Below are positions 52,415-62,819 of a DNA stretch of 64,000 bases, in pieces. Numbering within the stretch: the stretch's first letter is position 1; each line of letters opens with the position of its first letter. Source of the stretch: Acidianus brierleyi (GTDB lineage: Archaea > Thermoproteota > Thermoprotei_A > Sulfolobales > Sulfolobaceae); NCBI RefSeq assembly GCF_003201835.2, contig NZ_CP029289.2, positions 2,736,501 through 2,800,500 on the forward strand, written 5' to 3'. The position numbers were made by a program, and so were the translations under genes. The notes beneath the pieces are model-generated. The model saw only the letters and a program-made list of their open reading frames with translations. It did not search any database and was not told where the DNA came from.

Positions 52415-53485
52415 CTGTTATTCGATATAAAACCTAAGGAGGATCCTAAAGATTTATTCGATAGAGAGGAAGAGCTTCAAAAGCTTAAAAATGGAATAAA
52501 TTATCCTGTTTCACTCTTATTAGGTTTAAGGAGGAGCGGTAAGTCTTCTTTGGTCAAGGTTTTAATGAAGGAAGAGGATGCTATATGGATATACTTAGAT
52601 TTGAGGAAATACGAAACTAAAACTTTTATAACTTATAAGGATGTAATAATAGAACTTGAAAAAGCATTAAATAGATTTCCTCAAAGAATAAAGAAATTAC
52701 TTGAAGGAATAAAGGGGATCAATGTTGCTGGTTTAGAAATAAAACTGAATTGGGGAAAACAAAAGGTAGAAATATCTGAAATATTTGATAAACTTTCTGA
52801 AATAAGTGAAAAAGAAGATAAAAAGGTTATAATAGTGTTTGATGAATCTCAGGAACTTAGAAAGCTAAAAGGATATAATTTACTTAATCCGTTAGCCTAT
52901 GCTTATGATAATCTAAAAATTAGGTTCTTATTTACTGGAAGCGAAATAGGCATGGTATATAGATTTTTAAAAATTAAAGATCCTAATTCGCCGCTTTTCG
53001 GTAGGGCAATGACGGAAATTACTATACATCCCTTCACTAAGGAAAAGGCTATAGAATTTTTAAAAAAAGGATTTGAAGAAGTGAAGATTAATCTCGATGA
53101 GAAATTACTTGAAGATGTATATAATAATATAGGAGGAATTCCAGGTTGGTTAACATATTACGGTTTTAATTACATTCAAGAAAAGGATCACGAGGAAGCC
53201 TTAAATAAAACTATAGAGTTAGCTGTTTCTTTAATAAAGAAAGAATTTAGGAATTTTCTAAAAGGAAGAGAGGAGGCTAAGGAAAGATATTATACAATAA
53301 TGGGCGTTTGTAAAAAAGGTTGTAGATGGAGTGAATCTAAAAGAGCTATAGAAGCTAAGGAAGGGGTTAGAATTGACGATAAGAAATTAACTGAATTATT
53401 ACAAAACTTAATTGACGCTTCTTTTCTAATTAAGGAAAATGAAATATATAGGCCTGCGGATATCTTAATAGAGAAAGCATTTTAG
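52415..53485 (+). CDS. COG1672-type archaeal ATPase, apparent CTG start
   Basis: 356 residues if begun at CTG 52415 (LLFDIKPKEDPKDLFDREEE). The frame opens after TAG at 52403-52405 and has no ATG, GTG or TTG until TTG 52550, which would cut inside the P-loop. Walker A is LLGLRRSGKSSLVK, Walker B VIIVFDESQELRKL, sensor FLFTGSEIGMVY, and arginine finger region SPLFGRAMTEITIHPF. The C-terminal winged-helix part has GCRWSESKRAIEA. Members are accessory STAND-like ATPases of unknown function. Paralogue of the gene at 62820. Confidence 0.82.
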   Translation: MLFDIKPKEDPKDLFDREEELQKLKNGINYPVSLLLGLRRSGKSSLVKVLMKEEDAIWIYLDLRKYETKTFITYKDVIIELEKALNRFPQRIKKLLEGIKGINVAGLEIKLNWGKQKVEISEIFDKLSEISEKEDKKVIIVFDESQELRKLKGYNLLNPLAYAYDNLKIRFLFTGSEIGMVYRFLKIKDPNSPLFGRAMTEITIHPFTKEKAIEFLKKGFEEVKINLDEKLLEDVYNNIGGIPGWLTYYGFNYIQEKDHEEALNKTIELAVSLIKKEFRNFLKGREEAKERYYTIMGVCKKGCRWSESKRAIEAKEGVRIDDKKLTELLQNLIDASFLIKENEIYRPADILIEKAF

Positions 53486-53639
53486 CTACCTAGTAATGTT
53501 TCCACTATATATCGAATTATATACACTTCTTGATTAAAATATAAATATAATAAAGCTACGTTAATTTATAAACATAATATCACTGAAATTATTGTAATAA
53601 TATAAAAATGAATTCGCTAGAGTGCAATGCAATATATAG

Positions 53640-53773
53640 TCTAGTGCTTTGTGGACTAATTGAATTTTCTTAGGTCTTGAACTCACTAGATCAAGATAAA
53701 TTCTAAACCAGACGTTTGATTAAAAGTAAGTTTAACATTATTTCTGAGAAAAACTGAAGTAACCAACAAAGCG
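53640..53773 (+). repeat. dispersed TIR repeat family A, best-preserved copy (134 bp)
   Basis: Starts AGTGCTTTGTGGACTAATTG and ends GAAGTAACCAACAAAGCGTC, so GCTTTGTGG and CCAACAAAGC form imperfect terminal inverted repeats. Other copies or parts: 10291-10388 with 12110-12138, 31501-31587, 52225-52366, about 50175-50289. MITE-like and non-coding. Confidence 0.65.
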
Positions 53774-53819
53774 TCTGCTCAGAGTAAGCTTATTAATCAG
53801 AATAATCAGAAAAAGATTT

Positions 53820-54050
53820 ATGGAAAGAATAATAAGAGTTGGGAAAAGGAACGCTATCTATATTCCAAAAGATATAGCCGAGAGTATAAACTTGAAGGAG
53901 GGAGACAAAATAGAGCTAATTGTGAAGGAGGGAGACAAAATAGAGCTAATACCCCTTAGAAAGCCGACTAAGTATTGGGCAGAAATAGACGTAAATGAGG
54001 TAGAAGAGATTGGAGAAGAAATTAGTAAATCTCTCGGAATTAATAGTTGA
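53820..54050 (+). CDS. vapB: AbrB/VapB-type antitoxin with an internal 27-bp duplication
   Basis: 76 residues: RIIRVGKRNAIYIPKDIAESI is the AbrB-like DNA-binding hairpin, followed by LKEGDKIELIVKEGDKIELI, in which KEGDKIELI occurs twice. At DNA level GAAGGAGGGAGACAAAATAG and the next bases to ATAGAGCTAAT repeat exactly (about 53898-53951). A single copy gives the normal length. It overlaps the toxin gene downstream. Confidence 0.82.
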   Translation: MERIIRVGKRNAIYIPKDIAESINLKEGDKIELIVKEGDKIELIPLRKPTKYWAEIDVNEVEEIGEEISKSLGINS

Positions 54051-54444
54051 TACATCATTTTTACTTCCATTAGCAGGAATTAAGGTTAAAGGTATTGAGA
54101 ATGATCTATTAGATGGAAAAACCATATATTATCCATCACTTATGTTAACAGAACTTATAGCTGTAATCATTAAAGAAGCAAAGAAGCTAAAATTAAGTCA
54201 AATACCAGAAGATGCAATGAAAGGTTTATCGTACATCATAAGTAATGTTAGATTAATCTCACTGGGACAACAAGATTTGGGAATAATATATGAGATTATA
54301 AACAATGGATGGAACGATATATTTGACGCAACCTTATATTCTGCCTACAAAAGTACTGGAGTTCCTTTAATTACAATGGATAAATCGTTTTACGAATTCT
54401 TAAACAGAAAAGGATTAGATACTAATAAAATCATATTAATTTAG
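54010..54444 (+). CDS. vapC: VapC-type PIN-domain toxin
   Basis: 144 residues from TTG 54010, overlapping vapB by 41 nt. The PIN core begins LIVDTSFLLPLAG (Asp), then Glu in LMLTELIAVIIKEA, Asp in WNDIFDATLYSA and Asp in LITMDKSFYEFL. Toxin RNase neutralised by the VapB encoded upstream. The start is uncertain: the conserved core begins only 9-10 residues after the TTG, and no ATG or GTG lies between. Confidence 0.8.
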   Translation: MEKKLVNLSELIVDTSFLLPLAGIKVKGIENDLLDGKTIYYPSLMLTELIAVIIKEAKKLKLSQIPEDAMKGLSYIISNVRLISLGQQDLGIIYEIINNGWNDIFDATLYSAYKSTGVPLITMDKSFYEFLNRKGLDTNKIILI

Positions 54445-54993
54445 ATTATACAGTTTTAATATATAGATCAATTAATATCGATTAAAATACTATGATTCTC
54501 TTTAACTACTTGATCATATTATAGCATATAATGAAAGTCCCCCTTGATTAAATGAGGCTAAATTTTGACTTATTTTAAAATATATAATATCTTTATGCTT
54601 AATATTATTATATTATTTTGAATTAAAATAAAGTAAATGATTATAATGTCTGGAATTACTTTCCTAAAGCTTTAAACTTCTCTAAATTATTTAAATATTT
54701 ATAATTTAAGTAGTTACTAACTATTCTAGTTAGTAATATCATTATCTATTACTAACCATTCGAATATATCACATAAGATATTCTTCTTTAATTATACAAT
54801 AATAGCAATTTCTTTCCCCTTCACACGGATCAACTACTATCAAATTTATCATATAGAATATACATTAATCTGACCTTCTATTTCTTATATTACACTGGCT
54901 ATTTCATACCCTAAAGATATAAGCAAATTTGCACTAAAAATCTTTGATTCCTAGAGACACCAATTTTTATAAAATTCTACATTAGTTTCATCA
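54445..54993. other. intergenic stretch
   Basis: 549 bp of AT-rich DNA with no ORF, repeat or hairpin that I can support, apart from a direct repetition of ACTAACTATTCTAGTTAGTAAT-like bases at 54715-54740 (a weak palindrome). Confidence 0.4.
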
Positions 54994-55227
54994 ATGCATG
55001 AGGAGGAACAAGAATGGTTACAAGCAGCCAAACTAGGATTAGGTTATATGGGATGGCCTGGACATCCGTTCGGGAACTATTATCCTCCTTGGGTTAAATC
55101 AACAGACCCCTCTAAGTCTGTAAGTTCTGAAAACTCTACTGCAGTAACCCCACTAGTACTATTGTTATTGCCAGTATTATTAGTTCCAGAAGTATTTCAG
55201 AGTAAGATATATTTAATTAAGTCATAA
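54994..55227 (+). CDS. small hypothetical protein with one membrane helix
   Basis: 77 residues. The N-terminal part is aromatic and Pro/Gly-rich (GYMGWPGHPFGNYYPPW), a Ser/Thr-rich linker follows, then one hydrophobic helix (TPLVLLLLPVLLVPEVF) and a basic end. No family recognised. It precedes an MFS gene by 91 bp on the same strand and could be an accessory peptide or a relic of a carrier. Confidence 0.45.
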   Translation: MHEEEQEWLQAAKLGLGYMGWPGHPFGNYYPPWVKSTDPSKSVSSENSTAVTPLVLLLLPVLLVPEVFQSKIYLIKS

Positions 55228-55318
55228 TTTTTTAATATCCTTTTAAGCTCTATATACATTTTTAATAATATTATTATGAAGGTTTATTAGACTATAATAT
55301 AAAATATCATGATTAAAT

Positions 55319-56680
55319 ATGGCTAAAAAAGAGGAGATAGGCAAAAATCTGGAAAAAGATGGTCCAGCTTCTTTTGGTAAGGATACAGCAAAGGCTGTAG
55401 GATCTCAGTTTTTAGGATTTCTCCTTGATGCGTACGACCTAACAATGATATTAACAATAGCTCCAGTTTTGGCTGTTGTACTTCTCCCACCTTCATCTCC
55501 TTTACTAGCAGCATTTAGCGTTATATTAGCATATTCCTTGACTATAATATTTAGACCTGTGGGATCAGCAATTTTTGGGCATTTTGGAGACAAGTTAGGT
55601 AGAAGGACCGATCTGATTATAACAGTATTAGGTCTAGGAGTTACTAGTGCACTAACTGCAGCGTTACCGACTTATGCTCAAGTAGGAATATTATCTTTTA
55701 TTCTATTTGTTATAATAAGAATAGGAGTAGGAATATTTGCAGGAGGAGAATATGCTGCTGGACATCCTTTTGCAATGGAATGGACTCCATATAAATGGAG
55801 AGGTTTAATGAGCGGTCTGGTTCAAGGTGGTTTCTCTTTCGGCGCTGCATTAGCTGCTGCTGTGTTAGCTCTCTTTATCTCAATTTTCGGTCAAAAGGCT
55901 CTTGAGATCTATGCATGGAGATATCTTTTTCTCACTGCTTTAATTCCAGCAGTTATAGCTCTAGCAGTTAGATTATTCATGAGGGATACTCCAATTTTTT
56001 CTAACTTAAAGGCAAACAATAAAATAAGGAAAAGTCCTTTTACTGATCTCTTTAGGAAACCTTACAGGAGAGATTTCTTTCAAGTTATGCTTTACATGAC
56101 TGGAATGTTCTTCTTTGCCTATGCCCTATTCGCTTTTGTACCTACAATCTTGGAACATAAACCTTCTGTATTTCCGCTAGGCACGGCAGATGATATTTAC
56201 ACTATATCTACAATAGCTGCGTTTTTTGGTGCATTATCTTTTGGTGCATTATCTCAAATAGTTGGGAGAAGAAAACTAACGTTAATATGGGCTATAGCTA
56301 CTGCTATAATCGCAATTCCTATTTACTACATGTTAATGTACGGTGCTACTATAGACAGTGTAGCAATAGCAATGATAGCAGGAATAATTATAGGGGTAAT
56401 CACTCAAGGACCTTGGGGAATAATACCAATTTATCTTTCTGAAAGATTTAAAGCATCAATGAGGTCTTCTGGAGTTGGTTTCGGATATTCTTCGGGGATA
56501 TTTCTAGGTGGATGGTTCAGTATATATGTACCTTTAATGCACGAATATCTATTCAAATCTATAGATACTCCTACAAATATATGGTTCTCTACTGCCGTTC
56601 TTCTGCTAATAGGAGCTATAATTGTAGGTATAGGGCAATATTTAGGACCAGAAACACTTGGAGAAGGCCTTTCTGAGTGA
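55319..56680 (+). CDS. MFS transporter (organic acid/sialic-acid-type H+ symporter family)
   Basis: 453 residues, 12 helices. It opens FLGFLLDAYDLTMILTIAPV, motif A is GHFGDKLGRRTDLI, the TM4-5 region GIFAGGEYAAGHPFAMEWTP is the (G)GGE(Y/W) motif of metabolite-H+ symporters, and a second motif A-like RRK occurs in the C-half (SQIVGRRKLTL). Substrate unknown; probably a carboxylate. Confidence 0.82.
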   Translation: MAKKEEIGKNLEKDGPASFGKDTAKAVGSQFLGFLLDAYDLTMILTIAPVLAVVLLPPSSPLLAAFSVILAYSLTIIFRPVGSAIFGHFGDKLGRRTDLIITVLGLGVTSALTAALPTYAQVGILSFILFVIIRIGVGIFAGGEYAAGHPFAMEWTPYKWRGLMSGLVQGGFSFGAALAAAVLALFISIFGQKALEIYAWRYLFLTALIPAVIALAVRLFMRDTPIFSNLKANNKIRKSPFTDLFRKPYRRDFFQVMLYMTGMFFFAYALFAFVPTILEHKPSVFPLGTADDIYTISTIAAFFGALSFGALSQIVGRRKLTLIWAIATAIIAIPIYYMLMYGATIDSVAIAMIAGIIIGVITQGPWGIIPIYLSERFKASMRSSGVGFGYSSGIFLGGWFSIYVPLMHEYLFKSIDTPTNIWFSTAVLLLIGAIIVGIGQYLGPETLGEGLSE

Positions 56681-56740
56681 ACCTTTATTATAAAAAATCT
56701 AAGATATAACATTTTTATACCGCTTAAACATTCTCTACTT

Positions 56741-58009
56741 ATGAGTTCTACATTATGGAAAAAGAGGGTAATCCATATTATAGTTTTTGTGCTAGTATTA
56801 TACCTAATTAATTTCCTAGATAGAGTAAATATTTCTTATGCAATAGACGCTGGAATGTTTAACGATCTAGGGTTGAGCTCTGCTACAGCTACAGTGGCTG
56901 CATCATTAGCTTCTTCTCTATTCTTCGTAGGATACTTTATTCCTCAAATATTCTCAAATTTACAGATTAATAGGATAGGAGTTAGGAAAGTTTTTGCTCT
57001 AGCTTTCCTATTCTGGGGCATTATTACTGTTTTAACAGGGTTATCTACTTCAGTTACTGAAGTGTACGTACTAAGATTTTTATTAGGAATTGCAGAAGCT
57101 CCATTTTACGCTGGCGTAATATTTTACTTGAGTTTATGGTTTACCAAAAAAGAGAGGGCTACAGCAAATAGCTTATTTAATGCAGCAATACCTATTTCTG
57201 GAATTATAGGAGGATTAATAGCGGGAACAATATTTTCGGTTTATGGTAATGATCCTGGGTGGAGATACTTATTCTTTTATGAGGGGGGCCTAGCTATAGC
57301 GTCAGTAATATTCATTTATACATTAATGAGTGACTTCCCTAAAGATGCGAAATGGCTATCAACAGAGGAGAAAAATCTTCTAGTTTCGGAAATAGAAACT
57401 TCACCAACTGTTCACACTAGATGGACCAGAGCCTTAGCGGACCCCGACGTAATAAAACTAGCTATTGTGTACTTCCTTGGAGTCACCAGCCTATATGGTT
57501 ATACCATATGGCTTCCTTCAATAATTTCAAGCTTTTCTGGAATCTCGGCGTCCTTATCAAGTTTTCTTAGTGTTATACCTTACGTCATAGCTTCCATAAG
57601 TCTAATATTTATAGCTAGATATTCTGATAAAAAACAAACACATAAATGGGTTACTTTTTACGTATTTCTAATAGCTGGTGTCGGATTAGCTGCAAGTGCC
57701 GCAGTTCTAGGAATATCGGCTGCAATATCTTTCATATTTTTCGTGGTAGCTGCAATAGGTATATTCAGTTTCCTATCACCGTTCTGGGCAATACCTACAA
57801 AATTCTTAAAAGGTGAATCTTCTGCAGCATCAATAGGAATGATAAATGCCGTAGGAAATCTTGGAGGAATATCTGGACCTATAATAGTGGGAGTTTTAAA
57901 GGCTTACACTAACTCTTTTTTACCAGGGATTTACGCTATGGCAGCTTTCGCTTTCATAGCAGGAATAGTGGTTCTACTAATAAAGAAAGATGTAAAACAA
58001 ATCATATAA
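56741..58009 (+). CDS. MFS transporter (anion:cation symporter-like)
   Basis: 422 residues, 12 helices. LINFLDRVNISYAIDAG is the characteristic TM1 motif (N-x-x-DRxN) of the ACS family (hexuronate, phthalate, vitamin carriers), and RFLLGIAEAPFYAGVIFYLSLWF is the TM4 signature. It lies 60 bp after the previous carrier on the same strand and may be co-transcribed. Confidence 0.82.
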   Translation: MSSTLWKKRVIHIIVFVLVLYLINFLDRVNISYAIDAGMFNDLGLSSATATVAASLASSLFFVGYFIPQIFSNLQINRIGVRKVFALAFLFWGIITVLTGLSTSVTEVYVLRFLLGIAEAPFYAGVIFYLSLWFTKKERATANSLFNAAIPISGIIGGLIAGTIFSVYGNDPGWRYLFFYEGGLAIASVIFIYTLMSDFPKDAKWLSTEEKNLLVSEIETSPTVHTRWTRALADPDVIKLAIVYFLGVTSLYGYTIWLPSIISSFSGISASLSSFLSVIPYVIASISLIFIARYSDKKQTHKWVTFYVFLIAGVGLAASAAVLGISAAISFIFFVVAAIGIFSFLSPFWAIPTKFLKGESSAASIGMINAVGNLGGISGPIIVGVLKAYTNSFLPGIYAMAAFAFIAGIVVLLIKKDVKQII

Positions 58010-58375
58010 CCTAGTATTCTTTTTTACTATAATATTAAGACTTATATTTTTCTAAGATTAATCATATTCTTCTATTTGAGTTTAGACAATTCTTACCTTT
58101 CTTAATAATATTCCCTAATGAGAAATCCGCTTTAAGTAATGATAATCTAAAATATTTTTCACTTTATATTTAAATAAACTTATTTTTAGTCAATGGTAAA
58201 AATATATAATATATCATATAATAAACATTTAATGTTGGATAGATTTGTAATAATATTTATATCTTTCGTTTTGTAACGTATACATTAATCTAGTAAATAT
58301 AATTATACTTTTACATGTTTATATTATAGAAAAAGATTTAAAAATGATGATTTAGATAATATTCTATGATGTTTA
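58010..58375. other. intergenic stretch
   Basis: Promoter-type AT-rich DNA between two co-directional carrier genes. A TATA-like segment lies in the last 50 nt; no ORF or shared repeat is seen. Confidence 0.4.
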
Positions 58376-59840
<1,465 letters not shown>

Positions 59841-59848
<8 letters not shown>

Positions 59849-60392
59849 CTTTTTTTAATATAACTATTTTATATTTGTCTAAATTCTCATCATATATTTC
59901 TGATACTATATCTACATTTTTTAACTGTAGCTTATAAAAGAATAAATCTCCTAAAAGTATAAATCCATATGGCTTCAGGATACGTACTAATTCCTGCAAT
60001 GCTACATCTCTATCTTTTATATTATGATAGACTAAATTTGATACTATAACATCAAAGGAATTATCCCTGAATGGGATACCAGTTAGATCTGAAGATATTA
60101 TGTAGAATCTTTTATCAAAACCTAAAATTGAAATATTTTTTCTCAACTTCTCTATGCTGTTATCCTTTAGGCTAGTATCTTGAAAATTATCAACGCCGTA
60201 CACAATAGTATTTTTAAAATAATCCATTACTACGCTTGATAAAAATCCTAGTCCACATCCTGCATCCAATACTTTAGAAGGATCTTGTATGACTGAGCTA
60301 AACGCTTTCTTAAAAAGTTCTGATATTCTTTTCCTAAAGTTCTCCGATTCTTGTTTGGTAGAATGATGATAAGTGCCGAAATCTATTTCCAT
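59841..60392 (-). CDS. SAM-dependent class I methyltransferase
   Basis: 183 residues. Motif I is VLDAGCGLGFLSSVV, the acidic end of strand 2 is VYGVDNF, motif II ISSDLTGIPFRDNSFDVIVSNLVYHN, then LQELVRILKPYGFILLGDLF. Typical Methyltransf_11 fold; the small-molecule or lipid substrate is unknown. Convergent to the sugar carrier (8 nt overlap). Confidence 0.85.
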
Positions 60393-60500
60393 AATATCTA
60401 CTTAATAGATTACGTTTAAATCTACCTAAATACCAAATAGGAAAACTAGAATTTTACGTCTTAAGATTATTCAGAAAAATCACTAGTATTTCCTAATATA

Positions 60501-60549
60501 AGTTGACATTATGCTTGAAGTTCAACCGAAATATTTATTACTGAACGCC
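60501..60549 (+). repeat. left copy of a perfect 49-bp inverted repeat
   Basis: AGTTGACATTATGCTTGAAG... to ACTGAACGCC. It is identical to the reverse complement of 61660-61708. The pair bounds 1208 bp with two PaREP1 genes. Confidence 0.85.
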
Positions 60550-60711
60550 CCCGTTAAGTTAAAGTTTAGCGTTACACGAAGTTATAGAATCTCTCTATAA
60601 AGTCTATTCCAATTTTTTATATAACTTGAAAATTAATAGAAATATCTAATTACTTAACGTTCTCTAAGCAATGGAGTAATTTATTTAAGTGGAAAAAAGA
60701 TAATTAAATAT
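60550..60711. other. spacer upstream of the PaREP1 pair
   Basis: Between the left inverted repeat and the first PaREP1 gene; AT-rich with a TATA-like AATTAAATATATG next to the start codon. The spacer before the repeat (60393-60500) contains TCACTAGTATTTCCTAATATA, the recurring TACTAG motif. Confidence 0.4.
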
Positions 60712-61092
60712 ATGCAAATCCTAAGAACGTCTGCCGACATATATCTAGAGGAAGCTGATGAATTACTTTCAAAAAACGACATAATTCAAGCAAGCGAAAA
60801 ATACTACAGAGCAGCAGAAGAAGCAATAAAAATACTTTCCAGCGTGATTCTTGAAAAAAATATAATTTCTGAAGTTATAAGCAAGAACTGGAACACGGAA
60901 ATAATTAATAAAGCAGTGTTTCAGCTATCGTCAGTACTTGGAAATTGGATAATTGAAAGCTGGGGCTCTGCAGTTGTATTAATAACAGTAAATCTTGATC
61001 TTCTACAAGTAAAAAAATATAGGGAAAATATAGTTAAGTTAATTCAGATTGCTGACGAAAGATTTAATAGAAAAATTATTGAAAGAGGCTGA
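60712..61092 (+). CDS. PaREP1-family protein, copy 1
   Basis: 126 residues, helical. YLEEADELLSKNDIIQASEK and YYRAAEEAIKILS form the family's N-terminal helical hairpin; a hydrophobic helix AVFQLSSVLGNWIIESWGSA follows. Function unknown (HEPN-related fold suspected). Its 3' end overlaps the second copy by 44 nt, because the start of copy 2 reuses the end of this gene in another frame. Confidence 0.8.
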   Translation: MQILRTSADIYLEEADELLSKNDIIQASEKYYRAAEEAIKILSSVILEKNIISEVISKNWNTEIINKAVFQLSSVLGNWIIESWGSAVVLITVNLDLLQVKKYRENIVKLIQIADERFNRKIIERG

Positions 61093-61402
61093 TGAATTAC
61101 TTTCAAAAAACGACATAATTCAAGCAAGCGAAAAATACTACAAAGCAGCAGAAGAAGCAATAAAAATACTTTCCTTTAATAATTCAATAAAAATTATTTC
61201 CAAAGTAAACCAGATAGGTCACTGGAATTCAAAGCTTTACTTTAATGCTATTGATGAACTTGATAACATTTATCCCAATATAAGGTCATTATGGATATCT
61301 GCCTGGATATTACATGTAGAAGGATTTCATGAGGCTAGATTAACTCAAGAAAATGTTAAGCTTCTTAAAAATGATATAGAAAAAATAATAAAATTAATAT
61401 AA
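61049..61402 (+). CDS. PaREP1-family protein, copy 2
   Basis: 117 residues. From GAAGCTGATGAATTACTTTC onward about 90 bp are identical to copy 1 except one base (AGAGCAGC/AAAGCAGC), after which the two genes diverge completely. Translation could start at TTG 61049 or nearby (LTKDLIEKLLKEADELL). Mosaic structure points to a partial duplication or gene conversion limited to the 5' part. Confidence 0.78.
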   Translation: MLTKDLIEKLLKEADELLSKNDIIQASEKYYKAAEEAIKILSFNNSIKIISKVNQIGHWNSKLYFNAIDELDNIYPNIRSLWISAWILHVEGFHEARLTQENVKLLKNDIEKIIKLI

Positions 61403-61659
61403 TAAGACCAATAGTCATAATTAGCAGTTTACGGAAATTTTTCTTGCTAAAATATTTTCATTCTATCTCGTAATAAAATAAATTTTATCCATTCTAGGCA
61501 AAGATATTTTAGGTATTACAGTAAATTATTTAACTTCTATTCCATTATATTAAATTATTTTTAACGCTACGTAATACTACAAGGATTTTTGTAGAAAGTC
61601 TACAGGAAATTCTTATCCTTTAATATTGTATAAAAAAGACGATAAAATAGGAAATTACT
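61403..61659. repeat. dispersed repeat family B, copy 2 (about 61415-61625)
   Basis: Matches 30515-30745: TAGCAGTTTACGGAAATTTTTC, AAAATATTTTCATTC, TTATTTTTAACGCTACGTAATACT, AAGGATTTTTG. It is inside the inverted-repeat cassette. Confidence 0.5.
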
Positions 61660-61708
61660 GGCGTTCAGTAATAAATATTTCGGTTGAACTTCAAGCATAA
61701 TGTCAACT
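61660..61708 (-). repeat. right copy of the perfect 49-bp inverted repeat
   Basis: Reverse complement identical to 60501-60549. It ends directly at the dead IS110 element. Confidence 0.85.
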
Positions 61709-62698
61709 AAGGTTGCCACGTGAATCCTTTCAATTCACGTGGCGATTTAGGGTCACTTAGGCTCATAAGGCTTATTATTATACCAAACGCTCCACACAAC
61801 CTTAGCCAACTTTCTCGCCAAAGCAGTGTACAACTTCCTACCGTGAAGCTTATCCTTATGAGACTCGTAAACAACAAGGTCGGGTTCTTTGAGTAGTTAA
61901 TCTGCGCAAGAAAGTAGAAAAGGCTGCGCAAGTACTTATTACCCCTCCTTGAGATTCCCTTACTTACCACCGCCTTACCGCTCCTCTCCACAACAGGGTC
62001 CAGGCCGCAATAAGCTACGAAAGACTCAGGCTTAGGAAAGCGCCTAATATCACCTACAACAATGGTTATACCGACTGCAAGCTTCCCAACTCCCGGTATT
62101 GTAGGATGTGGTCTTCCGATACTTGACTCTCGATCATCTCCTTGACCTCTTTTAACTTCTCCTGCGTCTCAAAGAGGGCCTTAGCCAGTATTTTTACCTC
62201 TTCAAGTACTATTGGCGTGTATTCAAGTTGGTAGAGTACTTCTTGTGTTCTCCGCTTGCTAGTCTTTCCAACCTCTCCTTGTTTGTCGTTGTCGCTTACT
62301 AGGAATAGTGCTCTCTTTAGCCTGTTCTTGTGCTTTACTTCCATGTCCTTTAAGAACAGGTATAGAGTTACGAGTTCTCTAAGGGCGTTATACTCGTACT
62401 CCTTAGCCCTGTCTGCCATGTTTTCTAATTTTTCTGCGTCGTAAAAATCTGTTTTCCCGAAGTCCTTTTCCCTTGATAGCACGTTAGGGCTTACTTGTAG
62501 TACTCTTATTCCTTTTTCCTTGAAGTATTGGGAGGGCTTTATGGAGTATACTCAGGTGGGCTCCAGGACTATCGTGCAAGGCTTCATCTCGAGGATTTTT
62601 TCATAGCCTTTTAAGTTGTTCTCATATTTCCCTCCCCTGTTCGTGATTAAATTGTCTTTTGATATATCTATCCCTATGGGGTATTACTCTTTACTCCC
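61707..62698 (-). pseudogene. IS110-family transposase, inactivated
   Basis: The frame starts IGIDISKDNLITNRGGKYEN without a canonical initiator, carries TGA in place of the Gly of EPTGVYSI (near 62550), continues SREKDFGKTDFYDAEKLENM, and shifts frame near 62090 into the C-terminal domain (PESFVAYCGLDPVVERSGKA, SKGISRRGNKYLRSLFYFL). DEDD residues of the N-terminus are visible, but the gene is dead. A perfect hairpin (61715-61743) lies at its 3' end. It is not closely related to the element at 31.6-33.4 kb. Confidence 0.8.
61715..61743. repeat. perfect 11-bp hairpin at the end of the IS110 relic
   Basis: GCCACGTGAAT (61715-61725), a 7-nt loop, ATTCACGTGGC (61733-61743). It could be a subterminal structure of the element or a terminator-like stem; it is not followed by a T run in either direction. 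Confidence 0.6.
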
Positions 62699-62791
62699 TA
62701 GAGCTAATAAAACCTATATAGGAAGTATTAGCGATGTTTTCTGTTCGTACTCTTCCGCTATCATGGAACAAGTTTTATAACTTGGGAGGGG

Positions 62792-62804
62792 ATAAGTAAC
62801 TTAT
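62792..62804. promoter_or_regulatory. palindrome upstream of the ATPase gene
   Basis: ATAAGT-A-ACTTAT, 16 nt before the presumed ACG start codon, followed by GAGGGGGT (SD-like). The same arrangement precedes the relic at 8358. Confidence 0.45.
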
Positions 62805-62819
62805 GAGGGGGTAAGTTTC

